DNA of 64,000 nt from Prosthecobacter sp. SYSU 5D2 (GTDB taxonomy: Bacteria; Verrucomicrobiota; Verrucomicrobiia; Verrucomicrobiales; Verrucomicrobiaceae), in the NCBI RefSeq assembly GCF_039655865.1, contig NZ_JBBYXL010000003.1, positions 124,001 through 188,000 on the forward strand, written 5' to 3'. Shown here piece by piece: positions 26,492 through 35,137 of this stretch. The notes under the pieces are model-generated. The model was not told the DNA's origin. It worked only from the letters and a program-made list of their open reading frames with translations, and ran no database searches. A program made the position numbers and the translations under genes. Numbering within the stretch: position 1 is the first letter of the stretch; each line of letters starts with the position of its first letter.

Positions 26492-27373
26492 TCACTGTGG
26501 GATCGGCAGTGGCGTCGGATCATTCTCATCCACCGCCATCGCCGGGCGGATCACCACGCCCACGGGCATGTTCGCCTTCTCCATGTTTAGGAGCTGGCTC
26601 ACCGTCACAAACTGATACCCCTTGGCCAGAAGCTGGTCAAACATCCCGGGCATCGCCTGGATCGTCGGCGGGTGAATGTCATGCGCCAGCATGATCGCGC
26701 CCGGATGCGCCCCGTTCACCAGCCGGCTCGTCACCACAGATACCCCCGGCCTGCGCCAGTCCTGCGGATCCACCGACCACATGATCGTTGAATACCCAAA
26801 CTCCGAGAACATCAGCTGCTTGATCCGCGTATTGATCGCCCCATACGGCGGCCGGATCAGTTGTGGCCGATAGTTCGCCACGGACACCAGCGCATCCTCG
26901 CTCTGCTGCAGTTCCGAGCGGATCTGCGCATCGCTCCGGCTCGTCAGGCTTGCGTGCGTCCAAGTATGGTTCGCCACCTCATGCCCTTCCGCGATCATCC
27001 GCTTGATGATGGCCGGATACATCTTCACCTGCTTGCCGATCACAAAAAACGTACACTTGATGTTCCGCTCCTTCAGGATGTCCAGCAGCTTCGGCGTCAG
27101 CGACGGATGCGGCCCGTCGTCAAAGGTCATCGCCACCACCTTCTCCGTGATGTTCACCTGCGAGTAGCTGATCTTCGCCCCCGCCGGTGGCACCGTCGGC
27201 ATCGTGGACGGATTGTTCATCCGCTTGGCCAGCGGATTGTCCAAGATCACCGGATCCCGGTTCTCTTCCATTAGAGTTGCCCTCCGCACCTCCGCCAGAT
27301 CCTCCGACTTATTGTCCGGGGAACTGCAGCCGGAGCTGCCCATGAGGATGCCGAGCCAGATACTGAGATACAT
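26492..27373 (-). CDS. Polysaccharide deacetylase, lipoprotein
   Basis: A 293-residue protein from ATG 27373; GTG 27388 is an alternative. A short signal with lipobox-like GSSGC anchors it. The NodB homology domain carries MTFDDGPHPSL (catalytic base and metal Asp), EVANHTWTHASL (two metal His), RPPYGAIN, and later IMLAHDIHPPT. These enzymes remove N-acetyl groups from chitooligosaccharides or peptidoglycan. All metal-binding motifs are intact, so activity is likely. About 120 bp with no feature separates it from recR. Confidence 0.92.
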   Translation of the reverse strand: MYLSIWLGILMGSSGCSSPDNKSEDLAEVRRATLMEENRDPVILDNPLAKRMNNPSTMPTVPPAGAKISYSQVNITEKVVAMTFDDGPHPSLTPKLLDILKERNIKCTFFVIGKQVKMYPAIIKRMIAEGHEVANHTWTHASLTSRSDAQIRSELQQSEDALVSVANYRPQLIRPPYGAINTRIKQLMFSEFGYSTIMWSVDPQDWRRPGVSVVTSRLVNGAHPGAIMLAHDIHPPTIQAMPGMFDQLLAKGYQFVTVSQLLNMEKANMPVGVVIRPAMAVDENDPTPLPIPQ

Positions 27374-27507
27374 GCGTTGAGAAATCACGGGGGCGAGATT
27401 AGTTCAGCCCAGCATTTAAGAAAGCATGAAGTTTGTGGAAAACCAAACTTTCCCCCAAACCCGCTCCCCCTGCTCCGCGCCCCAAGCTCCACGCTTCCCC
27501 CCGCCCC

Positions 27508-28113
27508 TCACACCCGCCGCCGCCCTTGCAGTGCCTGGTACAGCGTCAGCTCATCCACATGGTCCAGACCGCCGCCTGCCGGCATACCCTGCGCAAGGCG
27601 TGACACTGCCACCCCCTCCGCCCGGAGCAGATCTCCCACATAACTCGCCGTCGCCTCCCCCTCCACATCACTCCCCACCGCCAGGATCACCTCCTCCACA
27701 TTCAGCCCCCGCACCCGCCCCATCAGCGCTTCAATCCGCAGATCCTCCGGCGTCACATTGTCCAGCGGCGACAGCTTCCCGCCCAGCACATGATACAGCC
27801 CGGTGAAGGCCCCGCTCCGCTCCAGCCTCAGCACATCCGCCGCCTGCTCCACCACACAAATCAGCGCATGGTTCCGCTTCGGGCTCTCACACAGTACGCA
27901 GGCCTCCTCCCGCTCGATAAAAAACCCGCACTGGTCACACGCCACCACCCGCTCCCCCAGGTCCCGCAGCCCGTCCATCAGCGGCTCCACCCGGGTCCCG
28001 TCCTGCATCAGCCACAGCACCACCCGCTCCGCACTCCGCGGCCCGAGCCCCGGCAACGCACGGATCTGCGCAATCAGACGCTGAAGCGGCGGCGGATAAT
28101 CAAGAGCAGGCAT
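27508..28113 (-). CDS. recR: Recombination mediator protein RecR
   Basis: A 201-residue protein from ATG 28113, the usual RecR length. A helix-hairpin-helix LPGLGPRSAERVVLW is near the N-terminus. The C4 zinc finger CDQC...CVLC is intact, and the Toprim domain runs from ALICVVEQAADVLRLE through AVGSDVEGEATASYV, ending with the RecR tail LTLYQALQGRR. RecR works with RecF/RecO to load RecA at gapped DNA. In many bacteria recR lies in a dnaX-ybaB-recR operon; here dnaX-ybaB lies about 25 kb away. Confidence 0.96.
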   Translation of the reverse strand: MPALDYPPPLQRLIAQIRALPGLGPRSAERVVLWLMQDGTRVEPLMDGLRDLGERVVACDQCGFFIEREEACVLCESPKRNHALICVVEQAADVLRLERSGAFTGLYHVLGGKLSPLDNVTPEDLRIEALMGRVRGLNVEEVILAVGSDVEGEATASYVGDLLRAEGVAVSRLAQGMPAGGGLDHVDELTLYQALQGRRRV

Positions 28114-28469
28114 GGCAGGACAAAATAAACAAACAAACGAGCAAGTCTCCCCATTGCTCACCCATCCCCGCCCCCTCGCCAAGCCAAATCCCATCTCACC
28201 GCTGATTTTGAGCCCCCCTCTTCATCCAGCCCCTGTTCCAAACCTTCATCCTCTCTGACAGTCTCTGATATTAATGCTTATTGCCGAGCATTAGTGGTTT
28301 AATAATCCCCTCACCTTCAAATAAGCTTTTCCCCTCATCCCCGCTCCTTGCTCCATCCCTCTCCCAGCATGGATCATTCCGGCAAAAGCATTTCAGGCTT
28401 GTCACCTCTGCGGGACTTTCTTAGCCTCCCTCCGTTGAGCATCCCACATCAACGTCCCAACCCAGTACC
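28114..28469. other. Intergenic region with a small dyad
   Basis: A 356-bp gap between recR and the divergent sugar dehydrogenase gene. No coding frame is supported. The only structure seen is TAATGCT (28272-28278) facing AGCATTA (28287-28293) in a locally AT-rich patch, a possible operator or promoter-proximal site for the gene starting at 28470. Confidence 0.45.
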
Positions 28470-29840
28470 ATGAAATTCAAACCCGCTCTCTTTACCCTCA
28501 TCGCCCTGCTTGCCAGCGCCAGCTTTGCCGCAGAAACCAAGCCTGCCCAGCCCGGCGGCAAGCTCCCTGGCAATGTCGCCATCTCCCTGGTCAAGGTCGC
28601 CGACGATCTGGTGGATCCCGTCAGTGTCGCCGCCCCTGATGATGGCACCGGCCGTATCTTCGTCGTTGAGCGCCCAGGTGTCATCCAGATCATCAAGGAC
28701 GGCAAAAAGGCCAAGCGCCCCTTCCTGGACCTCAAGGACAAGACCATCTCATCCTTCCTGGAGCTGGGCATGTACAGCATGGCTTTCCACCCCGATTTCA
28801 AAACCAACGGCAAGGTGTACATCGCCTATGCCGACCTCTGGTTTAACGGCGCGACCATGATCGCCGAATACACCGTCTCCAAGAGCAATCCCGACCGCCT
28901 GGATCCCGAAAGCGTGCGGATCATCATGCAGATAGATTTCCCCTACTGCAATCATCACGGCGGCCAGATCGCCTTCGGCCCCGACGGTTATCTTTACATC
29001 GGCGTCGGCGACGGCGGCTGGGAGGGCGATGTCATCAACGCCGGCCAGGATCTGCATACCTGGTTAGGCAAAATGCTCCGCATTGACATCAACCAGAGCA
29101 GCACCGACCGCGCCTACGGCATCCCGAAGGACAATCCCTTCATCACCCCCCTCCAGCAGATGACCCTCTTCGGCGTCAGCGAAGAGGCCTTCTCCAAAGT
29201 CCGCCCCCGCGCCAAGCCCGAGATCTGGTCCTACGGCCTTCGTAACCCCTGGACCTTCAGCTTCGACTCGAAGACCGGCGACATGTACATCGCCGACATC
29301 GGCCAGAACCACTGGGAAGAGATCAACATGCAGCCTGCCAGCAGCAAAGGCGGCGAAAACTACGGCTGGAAGTTCATGTGCGGCAGCCATCCCTTCCCCA
29401 TGATCCTGAAGAAGAACCCCGACGGCAGCGAGACCTCTGTGGATCCCGAGAACTATCCCGTAGTTGGTGTCATGCCCATCGCCGAATACAGCCACGTGGA
29501 CCAGGGCATCTGCGTCATCAACCTGGGCGTTTATCGCGGCAAAGAATACCCGGAACTCGATGGCGTTTATTTCTCCGCCGACTGGGGCAGCGGCAAAGTC
29601 TGGGGCATGAAACAGGTGGACGGCACCTGGCAGATGCAGGAGCTGCTGGACCTCGCCGATGGCATCCGCCCCACCGGCAGCGGCACCGGCCCTGACGGAG
29701 CCATCTACCTCACTCACGCCACCGCCAACTACGGCGGCCCCGTGGACCCCTACACCAGCGAGCGTGGTGCAGTGTGGAAAATCGTCCCCACCGCCAAAGT
29801 CCCCAAAGACGCCCTCACCGCGCCTCTGGGTGCCAAATAA
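28470..29840 (+). CDS. Secreted PQQ-type sugar dehydrogenase
   Basis: A 456-residue protein with signal peptide (ends near SFAAE). It is a GSDH-type beta-propeller (glucose/sorbosone dehydrogenase fold): DDGTGRIFVVERPG, YNHHGGQ-like YCNHHGGQIAFGPDGYLYIGVGDGG, GLRNPWTFSFDSKTGDMYIADIG and the late DGAIYLTH. The family oxidises aldoses in the periplasm with PQQ and passes electrons to a carrier. The next gene encodes a copper protein that could be the acceptor. Many verrucomicrobial relatives are uncharacterised, so the substrate is open. Confidence 0.88.
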   Translation: MKFKPALFTLIALLASASFAAETKPAQPGGKLPGNVAISLVKVADDLVDPVSVAAPDDGTGRIFVVERPGVIQIIKDGKKAKRPFLDLKDKTISSFLELGMYSMAFHPDFKTNGKVYIAYADLWFNGATMIAEYTVSKSNPDRLDPESVRIIMQIDFPYCNHHGGQIAFGPDGYLYIGVGDGGWEGDVINAGQDLHTWLGKMLRIDINQSSTDRAYGIPKDNPFITPLQQMTLFGVSEEAFSKVRPRAKPEIWSYGLRNPWTFSFDSKTGDMYIADIGQNHWEEINMQPASSKGGENYGWKFMCGSHPFPMILKKNPDGSETSVDPENYPVVGVMPIAEYSHVDQGICVINLGVYRGKEYPELDGVYFSADWGSGKVWGMKQVDGTWQMQELLDLADGIRPTGSGTGPDGAIYLTHATANYGGPVDPYTSERGAVWKIVPTAKVPKDALTAPLGAK

Positions 29841-29904
29841 CACGTCGTTGATTTTTACAGGCTTTGGCCGCCCGTGCGGTCAAAGCCTCCTTTAAATCCG
29901 CTCA

Positions 29905-30504
29905 ATGCCCCCCTTCACCATGCTACGCCCCTTTCTATTGTCTCTGCTCAGCCTCACCAGTCTGGTCTTCGCCCAAACGCCCCCTCCTGCTCATGACCAT
30001 GGGGCGATGGAAATCCCTGGTCTGAAAAAAGAACTCTTTGCTGGCATCACTCCCGAGGACCTTCTCAAGCCCGGCACCGAGCCGAAGAGCGTCAAGGTCA
30101 AGCTCGTGGCCACTTTCAATGCCGTGAACTATGGCATGAACTTCAACGGCTATTCCCATGGCAAGGCCGTCCTCACCATTCCCACCGGCTGGAAGGTGGA
30201 CGTCACCTTCATCAACCCCAGCCCCATCCCTCACAGCGCCATCGTCACCGAGCAGGCTGAAACCAAAAAGCTGCAGGTTCCGGAACCTTACTTCGAAGGC
30301 GGAGCTACCCCCAAACACCTGACCGGCATGACCATGGGACAGGCCGATTTCAGCTTCACTCCCGATGAAGCCGGCGAGTTCGCCCTCGCCTGCGGTTTCC
30401 CCGCCCACGCCGTCGCCGGTCATTGGATCAGCCTCATCGTCAGCGACGATGCAACCGTACCTACCTTAAAGTTAGGTGAGCAGGGCGCCGTGGAAGTGAA
30501 GTAA
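29905..30504 (+). CDS. Sulfocyanin-like cupredoxin, exported
   Basis: A 199-residue exported protein (signal to about residue 23, VFAQ). The cupredoxin part has INPSPIPHSAIV (His110) and the Cu loop CGFPAHAVAGHW with Cys163, His168 and His173. In sulfocyanins the last position of this loop (Cys-x4-His-x4-Met) is Met; here it is His. This makes an all-nitrogen plus thiolate site likely, or a type-2-like site. It follows the sugar dehydrogenase by 64 bp, and the two may act as donor and carrier. ATG 29920 is an alternative start. Confidence 0.75.
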   Translation: MPPFTMLRPFLLSLLSLTSLVFAQTPPPAHDHGAMEIPGLKKELFAGITPEDLLKPGTEPKSVKVKLVATFNAVNYGMNFNGYSHGKAVLTIPTGWKVDVTFINPSPIPHSAIVTEQAETKKLQVPEPYFEGGATPKHLTGMTMGQADFSFTPDEAGEFALACGFPAHAVAGHWISLIVSDDATVPTLKLGEQGAVEVK

Positions 30505-30509
30505 AATTT

Positions 30510-30552
30510 ATGCGTATTGCATGAAACGCCTTTAGCTTCATGCAATACGCAT
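30510..30552. terminator. Perfect 16-bp hairpin after cupredoxin gene
   Basis: ATGCGTATTGCATGAA (30510-30525) and its exact complement (30537-30552) enclose an 11-bp loop, starting 5 bp after the cupredoxin stop. No T-run follows, so it may be a terminator of unusual type, an mRNA-stabilising hairpin or a protein-binding site. Confidence 0.5.
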
Positions 30553-30670
30553 CCTTCCAGTGCATTTCGCCCTCCGAAGTCCTTGAGCATCAAGGATTTA
30601 TTGCACATTCCATTGACGGCACAGGATGTGCAGAGTCTCGTTGGAGTTGGTCCATAAATTGCACCCCTCC

Positions 30671-31699
30671 ATGAAACCTATCCTCTGTTTCCTTGCTGCT
30701 CTGTCGCTGCATTCAACCCTCCAAGCCCAGGAGATCGATCCCAACCGATTTGGGACTTTGTCGTTCTACTTTGAGAACGACCTCTTCGCCCGGACGGATG
30801 AGAATTATACCAATGGCACCCGCATCAGCTGGACCTCCCCTGCCCTGCGCAAGTTCGGTGACGATGCCACCATTGGGGGCATGGCCGGATACTTCGACAA
30901 CTTCGGTTGGACCGGCAATTCCGACTTTGAGCGCAATGTGGCCATCAGCCTTGGCCAGAGCATGTTTACTCCGCGGGACGTGGATGCGTTTAACCTGGTG
31001 GATGACGAGCGTCCGTATGCCGGCTGGTTATACGTCGGCATGGGCATCATCTGGAAGAACCACAAGGTCAAGAATACCCTGGCTCTGAACATCGGCGTGG
31101 TCGGCCCCTGGTCCTACGCTGAAGAAACCCAGCGCCTGGTCCATGAAGCCCGCAACCAGAGCTTCCCCAACGGCTGGGACAACCAGATCGGTAACGAGAT
31201 CGGTGTCAATGCCTCCTACGAACGCATGTGGCGCATCCGCGACCGCAAGGACTTTCACGGCTGGGACTGGGACATCCTGCCCTATGCCGGCGCAACACTC
31301 GGCAATGTCATGACCCACGCCACCCTCGGCACCGAACTCCGCTTCGGATACAACCTTCCCGATGACTTTGGCACCGGAGCGATCACCGAGGCCGCCACCA
31401 CCCCGACCGCGATTGAGAACCCCTACACCGCCAAGTCCTGGGCCCGCCGCTTTGGCTTCCATTTCTTCATTCGTGGTGAAGGCCGTGCCGTCGCCCGCAA
31501 CATCTTCCTGGACGGGAATACCTTCCGCGACAGCCACTCTGTGGACAAGTATCCCCTGGTTGGCGACCTCTCCGCCGGTATCGGTATGAACTGGAAGAAT
31601 ACCAAGCTCAGCTATGCATATATCTACCGGACCAAGGAATTCCGAGGCCAGGACAATGCCCAGATCTTTGGCTCTGTGACTCTGAGCTTCAATTTCTAA
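30671..31699 (+). CDS. LpxR-like lipid A 3'-O-deacylase family protein
   Basis: A 342-residue protein from ATG 30671 with a signal peptide (ends LQAQ). It matches the LpxR/DUF2219 outer-membrane barrel family: LSFYFENDLFARTDENYTNG (the Asn/Asp-rich active-site start), DERPYAGWLYVG, and a terminal strand ending SVTLSFNF with a final aromatic residue for BAM insertion. Members remove the 3'-linked acyl chain of lipid A. The NDxF and YTNGxR blocks are present, so a lipid-modifying role is likely. Confidence 0.88.
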   Translation: MKPILCFLAALSLHSTLQAQEIDPNRFGTLSFYFENDLFARTDENYTNGTRISWTSPALRKFGDDATIGGMAGYFDNFGWTGNSDFERNVAISLGQSMFTPRDVDAFNLVDDERPYAGWLYVGMGIIWKNHKVKNTLALNIGVVGPWSYAEETQRLVHEARNQSFPNGWDNQIGNEIGVNASYERMWRIRDRKDFHGWDWDILPYAGATLGNVMTHATLGTELRFGYNLPDDFGTGAITEAATTPTAIENPYTAKSWARRFGFHFFIRGEGRAVARNIFLDGNTFRDSHSVDKYPLVGDLSAGIGMNWKNTKLSYAYIYRTKEFRGQDNAQIFGSVTLSFNF

Positions 31700-31721
31700 G
31701 ACGACTCCAAATATCGAACTG

Positions 31722-31757
31722 AAGAAGGGTGGACCGCAAGGTTCACCCTTCTTTTTT
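31722..31757. terminator. Bidirectional terminator with GCAA tetraloop
   Basis: AAGAAGGGTG (31722-31731) pairs with CACCCTTCTT (31744-31753). Further inner pairs close on a GCAA loop (31736-31739), giving a stem of about 16 bp. A T-run follows on the plus strand and A's precede it, so it can end the LpxR-like gene and the minus-strand membrane protein whose stop lies within the stem. Confidence 0.8.
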
Positions 31758-32168
31758 GGCCTCAACCACCGGCTCCGGGACTGACACATCGGCGACCATG
31801 AGAGCCACCAGGCAGGCCACCCACGCGGCCAGCAGACCGCTGAAAGGTTCAAACAGCACGCCGCTCCAGGCCAGGGCCACAGTCAGACTGAGGGTCAGAT
31901 AGGAGAAGCCTAACAAAAAGGCAAACTTCTGCCACATGGCCTGCATGGCCAGTCCGAGCCAGGCGCTCAGAAAGGCAAAGACCGTGTAGTAGCCGTATTG
32001 AAGAAGAAGGCTGCTCTTTAATCCGCCCTCCGGCACGACCACCAGGCGGGGAAGCTGCTCCCCTAACCAGCGGGCCATGTCAGGAAACAGGCCAAACTGG
32101 TACAAGGCAAGCATGGGCACACAAACAAGGATGCCGATAAACATGAAGGTGACGCGATGGCGGTCCAT
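31743..32168 (-). CDS. Small four-helix membrane protein
   Basis: A 141-residue protein with four hydrophobic stretches at about residues 7-25, 53-72, 80-100 and 105-125 and a short charged tail. I do not recognise the family. The ATG at 32168 lies 4 bp after the stop of the ClpX-like ATPase, so the two are almost certainly co-transcribed. A membrane substrate, adaptor or anchor for the ATPase is one reading; there is no direct evidence. Confidence 0.7.
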   Translation of the reverse strand: MDRHRVTFMFIGILVCVPMLALYQFGLFPDMARWLGEQLPRLVVVPEGGLKSSLLLQYGYYTVFAFLSAWLGLAMQAMWQKFAFLLGFSYLTLSLTVALAWSGVLFEPFSGLLAAWVACLVALMVADVSVPEPVVEAKKEG

Positions 32169-32172
32169 AGGA

Positions 32173-33792
32173 TCAGGAGACGGGAGATTCAGGCTGGCGG
32201 TAGGAGGCGACAACAAGCTCGCTCAGAAAACGGTCCGGATGTTCCACGGACTCCTGGTCTATATGGAAGGCCTTCTGGCCGGAGCTGCGGGAGACAAGCT
32301 GGAGACCAAAGGGATAGTCTTTGAACAGACGGTCACAGAGTTCCTGAATGCCGCAGCCTTCACGCTCCGCGCGGTTGACCAGGGCACGGACCGCCTCGGT
32401 ATCAAAGACAAGCTCCAGGCCATGCTCAATGGAGAAGTGACTGGCAAAGCGATGCACAATCTCCGCCCGGGAATCCGTGCTGAAGCTCTGGGCATCCTGT
32501 CGGCAGCGTTCCAGTGCAGCGGCGGGATCCTTCACCAGGGTTCCGTTGACGATCAGGTCAGGCAGAGCCAGGCTGGGCAGCTCAAACTTAAAGTCACGCA
32601 ACACTTTTTCCCATGCGGTGACGAGACCGCGCGCACCGGTCTTTTCCTCTGCGGCCCGCTCAGCCACGGCTCTCAGTGCATCATCTTCAAAGACCGTGCG
32701 GACGCCATAGGCGTGGAACTCGCGCTCATACTGGCGGATGAGACTGCCCTCGCTATTCTTCATGATCTGGAAGAGATCATCAGCGTTGAGGGTGTCGCAG
32801 AAGACACGCACAGGGAGACGACCAATGAACTCAGCCTCGAATCCGTAATCAATGAAGTCCTTGGTCCTGGCCTCGCGGAGCATGTCATCCGTACGGGGTT
32901 TTTCCGTGACCATGGCACCGAAGCCGATAGCGGCCTTGGCCTGGCGTTTTTCGATGATCTTTTCCAGCCCTGAGAAAGCGCCGCTGACGATGAAGAGGAT
33001 GTTGCGGGTATTGACGACCTCACGGCCCGTGCGGCCTTTGCGGGTATCAAACATCATTTGCATCTGGCTGCGCATATCATTGGGCGCATAGAGGGAGACT
33101 TCGGTCTCCTCCATCAGCTTGAGCAGGGCCGTCTGGACGCCGCGCCCACTGACATCACGACCTATCCGGCCTTCACCGCCAGTGGCCAGCTTGTCAATTT
33201 CATCCAGGTAAATGATGCCGTGCTGCGCAAGCTGGACATTGCCATTGGCCTTGGCAACGAGGTCACGGACCAGATCGTCCACATCAGCCCCGACGTATCC
33301 GGTCTCGCTAAACTTGGTGGCATCGGCCTTTACAAACGGGACACCGATGAGATCAGCGATGTGCTTGACCAGATAGGTCTTGCCGACGCCGGTCGGACCG
33401 GTGATCAGGACATTCTGCTTGGTGAACTCCAGTGGGGAGGCCCCAGCCTGCTTCTTGTGCTCCCGCAGCATGCGGGCGTGGTTGTAGTGGTCGCAGACGG
33501 CGGTGGCGAGGACTTTTTTTGCCTCGTCCTGGCGGATCACAAAACGGTCCAGATAAGCTTTGATATCAGCGGGTTTGTAACGGAAATCGTATGATGGGGC
33601 AGGCTCCTCCGGCGGCGGCTGGGCCTCTGCGGATTCTTCCTCCGCCACGGAACGCATCCCGGGCTCCACGCGTGAAAAGACGACCTGGCCACCGAGGCTG
33701 TTCTTGATGAAGTCCTCAAGCTTGCGCGTGATCTCGTCCGGCGACGGCGGCTGCTTGGGGGCTTCTGGAGGGTCCTGGGGGGTGTCAGTCAT
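32173..33792 (-). CDS. ClpX-like AAA+ unfoldase with second lid-like domain
   Basis: A 539-residue ClpX-family ATPase from ATG 33792. The N-terminal zinc domain of ClpX is absent, replaced by about 70 acidic/Pro-rich residues. The core is intact: Walker A GPTGVGKT (132-139), GYVGAD pore loop (165-170), Walker B IIYLDEID (193-200), the ClpP-docking IGF (289-291), EFIGRLP (321-327) and sensor-2 GARGL (386-390). After the normal end there are about 130 extra residues. Residues 455-500 resemble the lid again, but with GIQEL in place of GARGL. Unfolding of substrates for ClpP is possible; specificity is probably different from ClpX. Confidence 0.88.
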   Translation of the reverse strand: MTDTPQDPPEAPKQPPSPDEITRKLEDFIKNSLGGQVVFSRVEPGMRSVAEEESAEAQPPPEEPAPSYDFRYKPADIKAYLDRFVIRQDEAKKVLATAVCDHYNHARMLREHKKQAGASPLEFTKQNVLITGPTGVGKTYLVKHIADLIGVPFVKADATKFSETGYVGADVDDLVRDLVAKANGNVQLAQHGIIYLDEIDKLATGGEGRIGRDVSGRGVQTALLKLMEETEVSLYAPNDMRSQMQMMFDTRKGRTGREVVNTRNILFIVSGAFSGLEKIIEKRQAKAAIGFGAMVTEKPRTDDMLREARTKDFIDYGFEAEFIGRLPVRVFCDTLNADDLFQIMKNSEGSLIRQYEREFHAYGVRTVFEDDALRAVAERAAEEKTGARGLVTAWEKVLRDFKFELPSLALPDLIVNGTLVKDPAAALERCRQDAQSFSTDSRAEIVHRFASHFSIEHGLELVFDTEAVRALVNRAEREGCGIQELCDRLFKDYPFGLQLVSRSSGQKAFHIDQESVEHPDRFLSELVVASYRQPESPVS

Positions 33793-33898
33793 GGTTTGTG
33801 GAATTGTTCCCGATACGGAGGCGAAAGACAATGGCTTTATGGACATTCGACTTTGGTCGTGGCGCAGACGCCATGATTATGGCATTAAAGCCTGACAT

Positions 33899-35137
33899 AT
33901 GGCTCTTTCGATCCTGGACGTTTTCAACCGCTACCGTTTGGCGGGCGGGGAGGAATTCGCAGTGGAGCGTATCCGCGCCATGCTGGCCACCCGCCATCAG
34001 GTGCATAGCTGCCGGTTCGCCAGCGAGGAGTGGCTGAGACCTGATGCCCCTGGGAGGTTGAGCCAGGGCTGGCGCTTTTTCTACAATCCGGCGAGCCGCC
34101 GACGTTTTGAATCGGCGGTGGAGGAAAGCGGGGCTGATCTGGCAGTATTTCATAACCTGTTTCCGGTGGGGTCTCCGGCCATCTACCATGCGGCCAGCCG
34201 CAAGGGCATCCCGGTGGTCCAGTTTCTCCACAATTACCGCCCTTTTGCAGTTGGCAGTCTATATTCGCGGGGCATGCTGCAAACGGACTCATTATACGGG
34301 AACCACTGGCAGGCGGTACGTGACGGTGTGTGGATGAATTCCCGCGTACGCACGCTGATGATGGCGACACTTCAGAAAATGCTGCATCGCAGCGGGTGGC
34401 TGGGCAGCGTGAAAAAGTGGATCGCCATTTCGGATTTCATGAGAGAGCGGCTGATCGAGGCCGGAGCGGTGGCTCCCGACCGCATTGTGACACTCAGGCA
34501 TGCGTGGGACTGCCTGCCGCAGGCACCTGAGAAACAAGATGCGGGCTATTACCTATTTCTGGGGCGGCTGATCGAAGAGAAAGGGCTGCCGACGCTTCTG
34601 GATGCCTGGGACATGCTGCAGGCACAACTGGGCAAAGCCACGCCGCGACTGCACATTGCAGGTGAAGGGCCGATGGCGGAACAGGTGAGACAGCATGCAC
34701 GCACGAACCCTTTTATCTGTGCCCTGGGAAATGTAGGCGGGGAAACCAAGACCGACCAGTTGCTGCGCTGCCGGGCGGTGGTGGTGCCATCCGTCTGGTG
34801 GGAGCCATTGGGGCTGGTCACATATGAGGCTTATGATTATGCCAAGCCGGTATTGGCAGCAAGCTCAGGCGGGCTGACGGAAACAGTCCAACATAGCCGC
34901 ACAGGATTTCTGCATGTGCCTGGAGACGCGGCGGGGCTGGTGCAGGATGTGCTGAACCTGGAGGCCATGTCCGTCACCCAACGGATGGCGCTGGGAAATA
35001 GCGGAAGGCACTGGCTGCGGCAGGAAACTGACCCGACACGATGGCTGCGCAAGTTTGATGAAATTGCGGGGGAGGTCATTGCTCCTCGTCAGGCAGAGCT
35101 CCGGATAAAACAGGAGGCGCTGCGAGGAGCTCGATGA
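33899..35137 (+). CDS. Family 4 glycosyltransferase
   Basis: A 412-residue GT4 (GT-B fold) protein. The N-terminal acceptor half has FNRYRLAGGEEF, and the donor half has YYLFLGRLIEEKGLPTLLDAW, LHIAGEGP and the late WWEPLGLVTYEAYDYAKPVLAASSGG with the conserved E-x7-E. It should add a sugar to a lipid-linked or surface glycan. The 3' end overlaps the convergent surface-protein gene by 62 bp. No signal peptide is present. Confidence 0.9.
   Translation: MALSILDVFNRYRLAGGEEFAVERIRAMLATRHQVHSCRFASEEWLRPDAPGRLSQGWRFFYNPASRRRFESAVEESGADLAVFHNLFPVGSPAIYHAASRKGIPVVQFLHNYRPFAVGSLYSRGMLQTDSLYGNHWQAVRDGVWMNSRVRTLMMATLQKMLHRSGWLGSVKKWIAISDFMRERLIEAGAVAPDRIVTLRHAWDCLPQAPEKQDAGYYLFLGRLIEEKGLPTLLDAWDMLQAQLGKATPRLHIAGEGPMAEQVRQHARTNPFICALGNVGGETKTDQLLRCRAVVVPSVWWEPLGLVTYEAYDYAKPVLAASSGGLTETVQHSRTGFLHVPGDAAGLVQDVLNLEAMSVTQRMALGNSGRHWLRQETDPTRWLRKFDEIAGEVIAPRQAELRIKQEALRGAR

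Noticed and set aside
33793-33898. Replication origin in the divergent gap at the skew switch
   Set aside because: No DnaA boxes, AT-rich unwinding region or origin-linked genes could be found in this 106-bp gap.
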